Shown piece after piece: positions 46,403-55,094 of a stretch of 64,000 nucleotides of DNA. Origin of the DNA: Saccharopolyspora elongata (GTDB lineage: Bacteria > Actinomycetota > Actinomycetes > Mycobacteriales > Pseudonocardiaceae); contig NZ_SMKW01000005.1 of NCBI RefSeq assembly GCF_004348985.1, forward strand, positions 143,073 to 207,072, read 5' to 3'. The first letter of the stretch is position 1; each line of letters starts with the position of its first letter. The position numbers were made by a program, and so were the translations under genes. The notes beneath the pieces are model-generated. The model made no database searches, had not been told where the DNA came from, and saw only the letters and a list, made by a program, of their open reading frames with translations.

Positions 46403-49016
46403 TCAGCCGCAGAGGTCCGTTCCGGCGTTCACCGTGGACAGCCCGTCCGGCACGGCCGGCGGCTGGTTCGGGTCCGCGGGCTGCTGCTGCACCAGGCCGT
46501 TCGCCGCCGCGGCACCCCCGCCGCTGGGCGTGGCGGTGACGGCCGCGGGCCCGCCGCTGCCCGACATGATCGGGGCGTCGTCGAGGATCGCCTGGAACAG
46601 CGACTTGGTGTCGCCCTCCCGCAGCACCTCCATGCCCTGCTCGTCGGCGTAGCCGGTCGTGGGCACGGTGATGAAGGTCACCCGGCTGGCGTCCAGGCCC
46701 TGCATCTGCTGGCCCAGGTCCATCAGCCGGTCGACGCCGATGTTCTCGCCGAAGGTGTTCGCGCTGACCGCCTTGACGAAGTCGCCGAGCTTGCCCGGGT
46801 CGAGCAGCACCTGGCTGGACATCGTCTTGCGCAGCAGCGCCGACAGGAACAGCTGCTGGCGCTGCATCCGGCCGTAGTCCGAGGTCGGGTCGCCCTTGAC
46901 GTGGCGGGCGCGCACGTAGTTCAGCGCCTGCTCGCCGGTGAGGGTCTGCCGGCCGGCCTGGGGAAGCACGGTGCCGAGCGTGGAGTCGATGATCGGCTTC
47001 TCGGTGCAGATCTCGACGCCCTGCACCGCGTCCACCATGGACTTGAAGCCCTGGAAGTCGATGCCCAGGAAGCTGTTCACGCGCAGGCCGGAGATCTGCT
47101 GGATGACCTTCGTCGTGCACAGCGGACCGCCGACGGCGTAGGCCGAGTTCAGCCGCACGCCCTTGTCCGCCGGAACCTGCTCGCCGGTGTACTTGCCGGT
47201 CGTCGCGTCCCAGCGCTCGCAGGTGGGCCGGTCGACCTTGAGGTCGCGCGGGAACGACACCAGCACGACCCGGCTCCGGTCGGCCGGGATGTGGGCGATG
47301 ATCGTGGTGTCCGAGCGCGCCCCGGGCTCGTCCTGCTCGCTGCCCACGCCGTCCTCGGCGGTGGCGCCCGCCCGGGTGTCCGAGCCGACCAGCAGGAAGT
47401 TCTGGTCGCCGGTCTGCTTCGCGATCTCCTTGATGGAATCCGAGTTCGGGTCCAGCGCCTGGACCGATGGCGGGCCCCAGAGCGTGGTGGCGCCCCAGGC
47501 GATGCCGAGGGTTAGGAACACGGTCAGCGACGCGGCCATCGCCACCGCCATCACGATCAGGTTCGTGCGGCGCTTGCGCTGCTTCTTCTTCCACTCCATC
47601 CGGGACTGGCCGTCGCGTCCCTCGACGAAGTCGAACGGGATGTCGGTGCCGAGCTCCGGCTCGCGGCGCTTGCCCAGCAGCCACGAGTACTTCTTGCGCC
47701 GGGCTTCTTCCTCGGCGGCGATCTCGTCGTGGACCGCGGAGAACCGCGCCAGCGTGGCGTCGATCTCCTTGATGTCGTTCTTGCGCTCCTCGCCCGTCTC
47801 GCCGGGCTCGTCGGCGTCCTCGAGGTCGTCGACGTCGTCCAGGTCATCGAAGTCGTCGAAGTCGTCGAGGCCGTCGAGCTCGGCGGGCGCGACGATCGCC
47901 GTCTCCTCGGCGTCCGAGGTCGGCGGCGCCACCGGCTTGGCGATGGTGGTCTTGTCGTCCCGCTTGGGGCGCGCGACCATCGCGGTCTTCTCGGCCTGCG
48001 GCGGGCCCGCGGGCACGGCCGGGTGCTGGGTGGTGGCTTCCAGGTCCTCGTTCACCGGAGGCGGCACCGGGCGGCCCGCAGCGGGGCGCGGGGCGCGGCG
48101 CGGCGGCTTGGCGGGCGCGGGGGCGGCCTCGCCGGTCAGCGCCTGGGTTATTCGGGTCGGCTCGGCAGCGGGAGGCTCGGCGGGCGCGCCGTTGCGGGCG
48201 GGCGGCTGGCCGGGGGCTCCGCCGCGCATGGGCGGCTCGATCGGAGCGACGTTGCCGACGGGCCGCTCCGGCACGCCGTTGCGGGCCGGTGGCTCTACCG
48301 GGGCGCCGTTGCGACCCGGCCGTTCGACCGGAGCGCCGTTGCGGCCGGCGGGCGGCTCTACGGGAGCACCGTTGCGGCCGGCGGGCGGCTCGACCGGTGC
48401 GCCGTTGCGGCCAACAGGCGGCTCTGCTGGGGCGCCATTGCGGCCAACAGGCGGCTCTGCAGGGGCGCCGTTGCGAGTCGGGAGGTCGGCGGGGGCGCCG
48501 TTGCGAGTCGGGAGGTCGGCGGGGGCGCCATTGCGCGCGGCCGCTCCGCCGGCGAACGCTGCGGCGGCACCGCCGAGGTTCGGGCGAGCGCGGCCCGGAG
48601 GGCCGTCGGCGGGCTGCGCAGGGCCCTCAGGGCGCGCGCGGCGGCGGCGCGGGGCGGGAGCGGCGCGACGCGCCCTCCGGCGCGGTCCAGCCGCGCGGGT
48701 CCGACTGCTCCGCCGGGCCCGGCGGGATGTTCTGGGGCGGTCGCGCGGCGCGGCGCGGTTTCGACGCCTGCGGCGGCTGCGGTGCCTGGGGTGCTTGCGG
48801 GGGTTCCGGCTCGGCGGCGCGCCGGTGGTTGGAGCCGTTGCCCGGGGCCTTGCCGTGCTTGGAGAGCAGGTCGATGACGCGGGTGCCGCCCGTGCCGTCG
48901 TCGCTCAATGCGCGCCTGCGTCGACCGGTCGAAGCGGCGGTGGCGTTGTCGGCGACGTCCTCGTCGGGGCGGGAACGCCGGTGCCCGAATTCGCCATGCC
49001 GGGGGTCTTGCGGCAC
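46403..49016 (-). CDS. LytR-CpsA-Psr (LCP) family cell-wall glycopolymer ligase, split by a frameshift
   Basis: The Rv0822c counterpart; LCP enzymes join glycopolymers to peptidoglycan. ATG 49016 begins the conserved N-terminus (FGHRRSRPDEDVADNA, GRRRRALSDDGTGGTRVIDL). That frame hits a TGA at 48627-48629, while the rest of the protein runs in another frame. Removing one G from 48630-48632 (plus strand) restores ARPEGPAQPADGPPGRA and a protein of about 870 residues. The order is a Pro/Ala-rich cytoplasmic domain with RNGAP-EPP repeats, acidic DDFDDFDDLDDVDDL, a membrane helix near 487-510 (NLIVMAVAMAASLTVFLTLG), then the LCP domain (SDTTIIAHIPADRSRVVLVS, PRDLKVDR, NYVRARH, DYGRMQRQQ). The key Asp and Arg residues are present. 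Confidence 0.85.
48181..48540 (-). repeat. In-frame tandem repeat of about 33 bp in the LCP gene
   Basis: About ten degenerate units encode variants of RNGAPVEPPAG and RNGAPADLPT. Neighbouring DNA units are nearly identical (for example two copies of TTGCGAGTCGGGAGGTCGGC). The region is Pro-rich and lies in the predicted cytoplasmic domain. Repeat number could vary by slippage. Confidence 0.85.
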
Positions 49017-49270
49017 GCGTTTTCCCTCCCACCTGCGAAAGCCAACGGTCTACGACTACTGCCGACGCGCTCGATACCCCCCGACGCGTATCGGTCGGCG
49101 CCTACGAGATAGTACGGCCGATCGCCCGAATTGACGATAGTGGGCGACAATTTCTTCACAATCAGTGCACGATCACGCCCTGGACCTCGTCGAATGCGGC
49201 CAACTGTGCTATGCAGGTTGACCGGAGTAAACGTTTCTCGGATACACCCTGTGCTTTCGCGTGATCGCGA

Positions 49271-50152
49271 TCAGTAGCCGGCACCCCGCCGAGCCGCGGC
49301 ACCGCGCCGTCCCGCCGCAATTCCGGCCAAACGGACTTCCGCTCCGGTCCGGTACGCGACCGCGTTGCGCCCCGACTGCTTCGCGGCGTAGAGCAGAGCG
49401 TCCGCGCTGATCAGCTGTTGCTCGGCCGACACCGGCGCGGAATCGGCCGTGGTGTGCTCGTGCGCCACGCCGGCGCTGACCGTCACCCGCAGCCCCGGTG
49501 CCATCTGCGCCCACGGGAACCGCTCCACCCGGGAGCGTGCGGTTTCGCACACCGCGACGGCCGCCGCGGGTTCGATGTTCGGCAGCACCAGGACGAACTC
49601 CTCGCCGCCGTAGCGGGCGCAGAACGCGCCGGTCGGCAGCACCTCCTGCAGCAGGTCCACGACGCGTTGCAGCACCCGGTCGCCGAGCAGGTGCCCGTAG
49701 GTGTCGTTGACCTGCTTGAACCAGTCCAGGTCGACCAGCGCCACGGCCAGCCCGTGGTCGGTGCCGACGTGGTCGGCCAGCAGGTCGGCCAGTCGTTCGT
49801 CGAGGTAGCGGCGGTTGTAGCTGGCGGTCAGGCTGTCCCGCAGGCTCTGCTCGCGGGCCTCGGCGTGCTCGCGGCGCAGCCGGTTGACCTCGTGCCGCAG
49901 CTGCTCCGGCACCCGCGGCGGGTCCGCGGTGGACTTGAGGTCCAGGGCCGACCGCAGGTGGTGGTACGCCTGCCGCCACTGGCCGCGCGACGCGAGCAGG
50001 TTCGCGATCGATTCGTGCAGCTCGGCCATCCCGGTCCCGTTGGCCAGGTCCTGCCGGGAGCGCCTGCCAGGAGGCAGCGCGGTGGGCGGTTCGTCGTCAC
50101 GCAGTGGCTCCGGCCCGGCGAAACCGTTGCGCAGCCCGGTCATCGCACTCAC
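49271..50152 (-). CDS. Diguanylate cyclase (GGDEF) with helical N-terminal region
   Basis: A 293-residue soluble protein. Residues about 40-110 form TPR-like and coiled helices (ELHESIANLLASRGQWRQAYHHL, RREHAEAREQSLRDSLT). The GGDEF domain (about 105-265) has DSLTASYNRRYLDERL, DLDWFKQVNDTYGHLLGD and the active-site GGEEF in CARYGGEEFVLVL. No RxxD inhibitory site is seen. It should make c-di-GMP, the effector of RsiG at 22.3 kb. The start may be ATG 50152 or ATG 50143. Confidence 0.9.
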   Translation of the reverse strand: MSAMTGLRNGFAGPEPLRDDEPPTALPPGRRSRQDLANGTGMAELHESIANLLASRGQWRQAYHHLRSALDLKSTADPPRVPEQLRHEVNRLRREHAEAREQSLRDSLTASYNRRYLDERLADLLADHVGTDHGLAVALVDLDWFKQVNDTYGHLLGDRVLQRVVDLLQEVLPTGAFCARYGGEEFVLVLPNIEPAAAVAVCETARSRVERFPWAQMAPGLRVTVSAGVAHEHTTADSAPVSAEQQLISADALLYAAKQSGRNAVAYRTGAEVRLAGIAAGRRGAAARRGAGY

Positions 50153-50441
50153 CTCCCGTCCGTGGTGTCGTCGGGTGGGACGGATCGCTTGAGCTGCTCT
50201 GACTCGCGCACCGCCCTAATTCGCTCGACCGGCTGACCCTGGCCTGGTCCGAATTGGCGAGCGCCGCGCGAATCTGCAGCTGCCTTGGATGTGTACCGGG
50301 CGGAGGGGTGTGTGTGGAAGCAAAACGGATGGGACCCACCCGCACGGACGAGCAGACCAGTGTGTGTTTCTCATCACTGCATTGCAAGTTCATCGGTTAC
50401 GCCCGTCCTTCGCGTTACAGCGCTTGAGCGCGCAACAATTA

Positions 50442-50915
50442 TCAGCTTGGACAAGGCGCGAATCCGTGCATTCGGCCGTCCATCAGCACCAGGTGTTGCG
50501 AACCGATCTGGTGGCCGGTGGTGCTGCCCGCCGACCTGGTGGTCACCTCGACTCCGACCACCCAGATCTCGCCGCGCGGCTTGGCGCCGTCCGGGGCGAA
50601 ACCCGGGTCCGGCCGAAGCGTCGACAATGCCGGGTCGAGTTCGACCGTGATCGTTCCGAGATCGCAGGTCTGGTCCTGGAAATCGGGATGTTGCGTGCGG
50701 CGGAAGAACTCCTGTTGCGCCTGGGGTCCTTGCGCCGCAGCGGAGTTGTTCTCCGCGAAGTACTGCTCGGACAGTCGCAGCGACTCGGATTCGGTTGGCG
50801 GCTGGGCACATCCGGCCGCGAAAAGCAGCGCCGACACGCCGACGAGGAAAACCGATCGGTGGCGAATTCGGCGCGCCGCAACGGAATCGCGGGTCGTGGT
50901 GCGCTGCGCGGCCAC
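50442..50915 (-). CDS. Putative lipoprotein of unknown function
   Basis: A 157-residue protein starting at GTG 50915, directly after the dus stop. The signal region (basic RRIRHRS, then VFLVGVSALLFAAGC) contains a lipobox with Cys near residue 36. The mature part has LGTITVELDPALSTLRPDPG and EIWVVGVEVTTRSAG; it probably folds as a small beta-domain. No family is recognised. It is translated with dus and followed by about 290 bp without a gene. Confidence 0.7.
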   Translation of the reverse strand: MAAQRTTTRDSVAARRIRHRSVFLVGVSALLFAAGCAQPPTESESLRLSEQYFAENNSAAAQGPQAQQEFFRRTQHPDFQDQTCDLGTITVELDPALSTLRPDPGFAPDGAKPRGEIWVVGVEVTTRSAGSTTGHQIGSQHLVLMDGRMHGFAPCPS

Positions 50916-52055
50916 TCAGCCGCCGCTGCTGTCGATCTCCGCGCCGACCGGCACGGTGGCGTCCTCCGGGTCGTCCAGCCAGCCCTCCGGGAGCACGACC
51001 TTGCCCGCCGATCCCTGGCGGCCGCGCGGGCCCTCGCCGTCGGCCGGGAACGGCACGTCCGGGTCGAGCCCGGCGAGCAGGTCGTCGAGCTGGGCGAGGC
51101 TGGACACCAGGCCGAACTGGTGGCGCAGGTCGGAGCCGACGGGGAAGCCGCGCAGGTACTGCGCCATGTGCTTGCGCAGGTCGCGCAGGCCCTTCTCCTC
51201 GCCCATGTGGTCGGCGAGCAGCTCGGCGTGCCGCCGGAGCACGGCGGCGACCTCGCCCAGCTTCGGCCCGGGCGGGATCGGCCGGCCGGCGAACGTGGCC
51301 TGCAGGTCGCGGAACAGCCACGGGCGGCCGAGGCAGCCGCGGCCGACCACCACGCCGTCGCAGCCCGTCTCGGCCATCATCCGGAGCGCGTCGTCGGCGC
51401 TGAAGATGTCGCCGTTGCCCAGCACCGGGATCGTCTTGACGTGCTCCTTGAGCCGCGCGATGGCGGTCCAGTCGGCGGTGCCGGAGTAGCGCTGGGCCGC
51501 GGTGCGGCCGTGCAGCGCGACGGCCGCGGCGCCGTTCTCCTCGGCGAGGCGGCCCGCGTCGAGGTAGGTGATGTGGTCGTCGTCGATGCCGATGCGGAAC
51601 TTCACCGTCACCGGGACGCCCACCGGTTCGGCCGCGCGGACCGCGGCCGAGACGATCTCGGCGAACAGCCGCCGCTTGTACGGCAGGGCGGAGCCGCCAC
51701 CCTTGCGGGTGACCTTCGGCACGGGGCAGCCGAAGTTCATGTCGACGTGGTCGGCGAGGTTCTCGTCGACGATCATCTGCACGGCCTTGCCCATGGTCAC
51801 CGGGTCGACGCCGTAGAGCTGCATGGAGCGGGGGTGCTCGTCCGCGTCGAACGTGATCATCTCGAGCGTCTTCGGGTGCCGTTCGACCAGCGCGCGGCTG
51901 GTGATCATCTCGCACACGTACAGCCCGGCGCCGTACTCCCGGCACAGCCGCCGGAAGGCGACGTTGGTGATGCCGGCCATCGGCGCGAGCACCACCGGCG
52001 GATCGACCTCGTAGGGGCCGATCTTCAAGGCGGGCTTGCTCAGCGTCGCGGTCAT
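50916..52055 (-). CDS. dusB: tRNA-dihydrouridine synthase
   Basis: A 379-residue FMN enzyme that reduces uridine in tRNA D-loops. The TIM-barrel opening has VVLAPMAGITNVAFRRLCREYG. The catalytic Cys is in VDMNFGCPVPKVTRKGGGSALP. The FMN-binding region has VALHGRTAAQRYSG, VLGNGDIFSADDALRMM and GVVVGRGCLGRPWLF. It is the NifR3-like Rv0823c counterpart and completes the mycobacterial gene order of the window. Confidence 0.95.
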   Translation of the reverse strand: MTATLSKPALKIGPYEVDPPVVLAPMAGITNVAFRRLCREYGAGLYVCEMITSRALVERHPKTLEMITFDADEHPRSMQLYGVDPVTMGKAVQMIVDENLADHVDMNFGCPVPKVTRKGGGSALPYKRRLFAEIVSAAVRAAEPVGVPVTVKFRIGIDDDHITYLDAGRLAEENGAAAVALHGRTAAQRYSGTADWTAIARLKEHVKTIPVLGNGDIFSADDALRMMAETGCDGVVVGRGCLGRPWLFRDLQATFAGRPIPPGPKLGEVAAVLRRHAELLADHMGEEKGLRDLRKHMAQYLRGFPVGSDLRHQFGLVSSLAQLDDLLAGLDPDVPFPADGEGPRGRQGSAGKVVLPEGWLDDPEDATVPVGAEIDSSGG

Positions 52056-52138
52056 CCCGCCATTGTCGCTGACGCCGGTTCCTGATCAGTCGAGACCTGC
52101 GTCGTGGGTGGCGGCTGAAACCTGTGGTCGGGCGGGTG

Positions 52139-52513
52139 TCAGCTGGTCTTCACAAGCTGACTGATCCGCTGCGGCGAAACGCGCAGGATGCGGGCGGCGT
52201 CTTGCTTGGACATCCCACTGCTCAGCAGGTGCCGCACGACTTGCCGCGTTTTTTCCGCGGCCTTCCGTTGCGCTTGGTCGGCGTCGCGGGTCGCTTCTTT
52301 GGCGCGTCTCACCTCGTCACCCAGGGGGCCCGGAAGGTCGAATTCGATCTGCACGCTGATCTCTTCGAGCGGGATCTCTTCCATGACGGCGACCAGATCC
52401 GCCGCCATGCGCTGAGCTTCGGCCGTGGAGCGACCCTGCGTGGCGCCTACCCTGTCCACCTCGACGACCCACCACTTGCCTTCACGGCGCGCCGTTGCTC
52501 GGTACGTTCTCAT
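52139..52513 (-). CDS. hicB: HicB-type antitoxin
   Basis: A 124-residue antitoxin. ATG 52513 is set by the ATGA overlap with the hicA stop. The N-terminal half is a degraded-RNase-H-like HicB fold (RTYRATARREGKWWVVEVDR, STAEAQRMAADLVAVMEEIP). After a helical linker, the end is a DNA-binding HTH (HLLSSGMSKQDAARILRVSPQRISQLV). It should neutralise HicA and repress the operon. Confidence 0.85.
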   Translation of the reverse strand: MRTYRATARREGKWWVVEVDRVGATQGRSTAEAQRMAADLVAVMEEIPLEEISVQIEFDLPGPLGDEVRRAKEATRDADQAQRKAAEKTRQVVRHLLSSGMSKQDAARILRVSPQRISQLVKTS

Positions 52514-52722
52514 TGCAACCATCCTTCCGGAAGACACGCCATCTGCTTGCCGATACTGCGGCAGACGCCAGCGGTGATCAGGCGATGATTGGGAACTGCG
52601 GTGCGATGTCGTCTGCAGGGGCACATGTACACCTCGTGTCCTCCTCTATTGCGGAGAGGCTCGCAACCGTTGGACATCAGGGCGGCGACAACACCCGCTC
52701 GCTTCATCGGCTTGAACACCAT
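52510..52722 (-). CDS. hicA: HicA-type mRNA interferase toxin
   Basis: A 70-residue toxin of the dsRBD-like HicA fold. The core KRAGVVAALMSNGCEPLRNRGG-HEVYMCP carries the catalytic His. It is followed by CPCRRHRTAVPNHRLITAGVCRSIGKQM, close to the G-H-x-x-x-x-H-P-x-H pattern with a Cys-x-Cys variant common in actinomycetes. ATG 52722 lies 6 nt after a TAGATT box and could be leaderless; ATG 52707 fits the usual family start. The toxin gene precedes the antitoxin, the typical hicAB order. Confidence 0.85.
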   Translation of the reverse strand: MVFKPMKRAGVVAALMSNGCEPLRNRGGHEVYMCPCRRHRTAVPNHRLITAGVCRSIGKQMACLPEGWLQ

Positions 52723-52730
52723 GACGCTAA

Positions 52731-52769
52731 TCTAGGGGGGCTAGATAGTCAATATAAAGTCCCTCTAGA
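52731..52769 (-). promoter_or_regulatory. AT-rich palindromic promoter/operator of hicAB
   Basis: TCTAGGGGGG-CTAGATA at one end and CCCTCTAGATAG at the other form an imperfect inverted repeat around AGTCAATATAAAGT, the most AT-rich spot in the neighbourhood. It lies 9-47 nt before hicA, as expected for a HicB operator overlapping the promoter. Confidence 0.55.
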
Positions 52770-53055
52770 TAGATCGAGTCGATCGAGTGAAGCCGACGTT
52801 GATCAGCCGAGACCTGGCCCTGCTGCTCCGATACGGGCCATCGGCGCTGGTCTTTCTGCTCGCGGGGTCGTCGCGGTGCTGATGCCGGGAAGGCGAGGCG
52901 AAAGGGCCCTCGCGGTCCTCCGGTTGTTGCGGACCGCCGCACCGCGCCGGGGAGTTCGGGGTTTATCCCGCGGGTGATCGCCCGATCATTCGCGGCCCTG
53001 GCCGGAAGCGGTCAGTCGCCCGCGGCGGGGCTTCCGGCGGTTCACGCTTTCAAAC
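52770..53055. other. Intergenic region between hicAB and the WXG100-like gene
   Basis: About 290 bp between divergent units. A plus-strand frame through 52870-52977 ends in GRRGERALAVLRLLRTAAP, but it lacks a start, ribosome site and recognisable family, so I do not call it. No terminator or repeat is seen. Confidence 0.4.
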
Positions 53056-53370
53056 ATGGCGGATCCCAACTGCATTCACATGAAGCCCGAGGACTTCGAG
53101 CACCTGTCCCGGGTGCTCACCGCGGTCGGCGAGGACATGCAGACCGGGTGGAACCGGCACCGGGCGGCGATCGAGGCGAGCGAGTCGCGCATCGGCCGCG
53201 ATCCGCTGGGGAGTGCGTTCCGGCGCGAATACGGCCCAGCCCGGGAATCCGTGCTGGCCCTGGCGGATCCGTTGCCGGGGCGGTGGCTCACGCAAGGGAA
53301 GAACGGCACGGACGCGGTGGCGCTCTACTTCCTCGCCCAGCAGGACGCCACCGGCTGCTTTCCTCGATAG
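53056..53370 (+). CDS. WXG100-like helical partner of the downstream toxin
   Basis: A 104-residue helical protein from ATG 53056. DFEHLSRVLTAVGEDMQTGWNRHRAAIEASES is the first helix and a Trp turn, and GRDPLGSAFRREYGPARESVLALAD the second. This layout matches small WXG100-type proteins encoded in front of LXG or polymorphic toxins. A strict WXG motif and YxxxD/E tail are absent. It ends 8 nt before the toxin gene, with a ribosome site between them. Its expected role is to pair with the toxin for type VII export. Confidence 0.6.
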   Translation: MADPNCIHMKPEDFEHLSRVLTAVGEDMQTGWNRHRAAIEASESRIGRDPLGSAFRREYGPARESVLALADPLPGRWLTQGKNGTDAVALYFLAQQDATGCFPR

Positions 53371-53378
53371 GAGGGATC

Positions 53379-54401
53379 GTGTTCATCCCGGAACCGGCCG
53401 ATCCGAACGGACTCTGGAATGCCGTGAAATCGACGGATGCCGAGTTCTGGTGGTGGCCCGAAACCGACCAGGACCGCATGCGCGACCTGGCCGGATCCTG
53501 GCGCGATGCCTCGCTGGCGTTCACCACGCCGCCCGTCCATTCCGGCGAATTCGGCGAGGCGTGGCCGGACTCGGCGGGAGATATATTCGCCACGCACGTC
53601 GGCCACATCGTTGCCGCGACCGGTGTGGTGCGGCTGAGTTGTGTGCAGCAGAGCAATCATGTCGCCTTGTTCGCGAACATCGTCGAGGACACCAAGAACA
53701 AGATCAGCAACCTCATCCTCAGCAACAGCGAGGCGTACGGAGCGCTCCCGAAGATGCGGGAGAGGCTCGCCTCGTTCGCCGCGGACGTGGCCATCAAGGT
53801 CCGGCAGATCATGGCGGACGCCACCCAGGCCGTCGAGTACCTCGATTCCGGTGTGACCAGTCAGCGCAAACCCGGGGACGCGTTCGGGGAGTTCGGCGAC
53901 ATCGTGGAGTACATGACCGACGAGATGGTCAACAACTCCAAGGATTCCAGGGTGCTCGACCTGCAGGAGCAGAACCGGTCCGACGGAGTCCTGAGCGGTC
54001 TGGAGAAGGCCGGCGCCTATGTGGACTGGGGCAACCTCGTCAAACCCGGCGGGGAATGGGACCACAAGTCGAAGATCCTGGGCATGACGGTCGAGGACAA
54101 CACGTACACGCCCATTCCCGGGGTGCCCGGCGAGATCCGGTACGACACGTGGTCGAACATCCACTACGGCTACGTCGGGCTGGAGGCGGGGTTCAGCGAG
54201 GACGAGCTGCACGCCGGCGCGAACGTCGCCGACTACGGCACGCAGGACCGGACCGACCCGACGGACCAGGCCGCCGTGCAGTTCGGCATCGACCTGCACG
54301 AGAAGTACGGGCCGGAGGAGCTCACGCCCGAAATCGTGCAGCAGGAGATCGTCGCGAACTACGACGACCTGGTCCGGTCCGGCGTGATCCGTCCGATGTG
54401 A
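53379..54401 (+). CDS. Polymorphic toxin with a C-terminal type-44 (Ntox44-like) domain
   Basis: A 340-residue protein. GTG 53379 follows AGGAGGG by 3-4 nt, although the frame is open upstream. The N-terminal 200 residues are helical and resemble a T7SS-effector trunk (IVAATGVVRLSCVQQSNHVALFANIVED, FAADVAIKVRQIMADATQAV). From about residue 212 the sequence matches bacterial toxin 44: VDWGNLVKPGGEWDHKSKI, YDTWSNIHYGYVGLEAGFSE, DELHAGANVADYG and DPTDQAAVQFGIDLHEKYG. The conserved His, Asp and Tyr residues are intact. The mode of killing for this domain is not established. No immunity gene follows on the same strand. Confidence 0.7.
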   Translation: MFIPEPADPNGLWNAVKSTDAEFWWWPETDQDRMRDLAGSWRDASLAFTTPPVHSGEFGEAWPDSAGDIFATHVGHIVAATGVVRLSCVQQSNHVALFANIVEDTKNKISNLILSNSEAYGALPKMRERLASFAADVAIKVRQIMADATQAVEYLDSGVTSQRKPGDAFGEFGDIVEYMTDEMVNNSKDSRVLDLQEQNRSDGVLSGLEKAGAYVDWGNLVKPGGEWDHKSKILGMTVEDNTYTPIPGVPGEIRYDTWSNIHYGYVGLEAGFSEDELHAGANVADYGTQDRTDPTDQAAVQFGIDLHEKYGPEELTPEIVQQEIVANYDDLVRSGVIRPM

Positions 54402-54407
54402 CCCTGA

Positions 54408-55094
54408 TCAGCGGATCTGGCGGTACTGCTGGGCGTCGTCGCGGTCGCGGAGCACCACGCCCGCCGCCTGGAGCCGGTCGGCCAGGTCCGCAGCCGCGCC
54501 CGCCTGCTCGTCGATCAGCGCCCGGGCGCGGGCGCGCAGCAGCCCGTTGGCGTGCTCGTCGAGGCCCGGCTGCCCGTCCGTCCAGCGCTGGAACTCCCGC
54601 TCGTGCGGATCGCTCATGCCCGCCCACGGGTAGCCGAAGCGTTCGAAGGTGGTGCGCACGGCGGTCTTGGAGAGGTCGGAGGCCTTGTGACGGGCGATCT
54701 GCTTCGTCTGCGCGTCGAGGAACACCAGTTCCTTGCCGTCCAGGAACACCGAGCCGATCGCGTCGCGCGGGATGTGGCGGTCGGCCCCGTCCTGCCGCAG
54801 GCCGACGCACGCGGAGTTGACCGTCAGCACCAGGGCTTCCTTCTGCGCCATGCTCGCCAGCCAGGCGCCGATCAGGAGGCCGACGAGGGTGAGGACGGGC
54901 ACCGCCCAGACGGTCGGCAGGGCGGCGGCCAGCCGCAGCGGGCCGGGCGCATCGCCCACGGCGTCGACGATCCACTCCACGACCGGTTTGACGAGGAATC
55001 CCAGGCCGAATCCTGCGGCGCCGCAGCCGATTCCGAGCAGCCACAGCACGGCGTTGGGCATGCGGAGGGTCACGGAGGTTCCGGTGGTGGTCAT
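54408..55094 (-). CDS. YqeB-family membrane protein
   Basis: A 228-residue protein resembling Bacillus YqeB. Two membrane segments (NAVLWLLGIGCGAAGFGLGF; TVWAVPVLTLVGLLIGAWLA) precede a PH-like soluble part (VFLDGKELVFLDAQTKQIA) and the signature FERFGYPWAGMSDPHEREFQRW ... AAGVVLRD. The start ATG 55094 overlaps the TGA of the upstream tetR gene (ATGA). Function is unknown. It ends 6 nt from the convergent toxin gene, but its tie to tetR argues against it being the immunity gene. Confidence 0.8.
   Translation of the reverse strand: MTTTGTSVTLRMPNAVLWLLGIGCGAAGFGLGFLVKPVVEWIVDAVGDAPGPLRLAAALPTVWAVPVLTLVGLLIGAWLASMAQKEALVLTVNSACVGLRQDGADRHIPRDAIGSVFLDGKELVFLDAQTKQIARHKASDLSKTAVRTTFERFGYPWAGMSDPHEREFQRWTDGQPGLDEHANGLLRARARALIDEQAGAAADLADRLQAAGVVLRDRDDAQQYRQIR

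Noticed and set aside
52870..52977. Short frame ending GRRGERALAVLRLLRTAAPRRG upstream of the WXG100-like gene
   Set aside because: No start codon with a ribosome site, no recognisable family and no coding support beyond GC bias.
54408..55094. YqeB-like gene as the immunity protein of the adjacent toxin
   Set aside because: It is convergent with the toxin and translationally coupled to a tetR gene with its own operator; YqeB-type proteins also occur without toxins.
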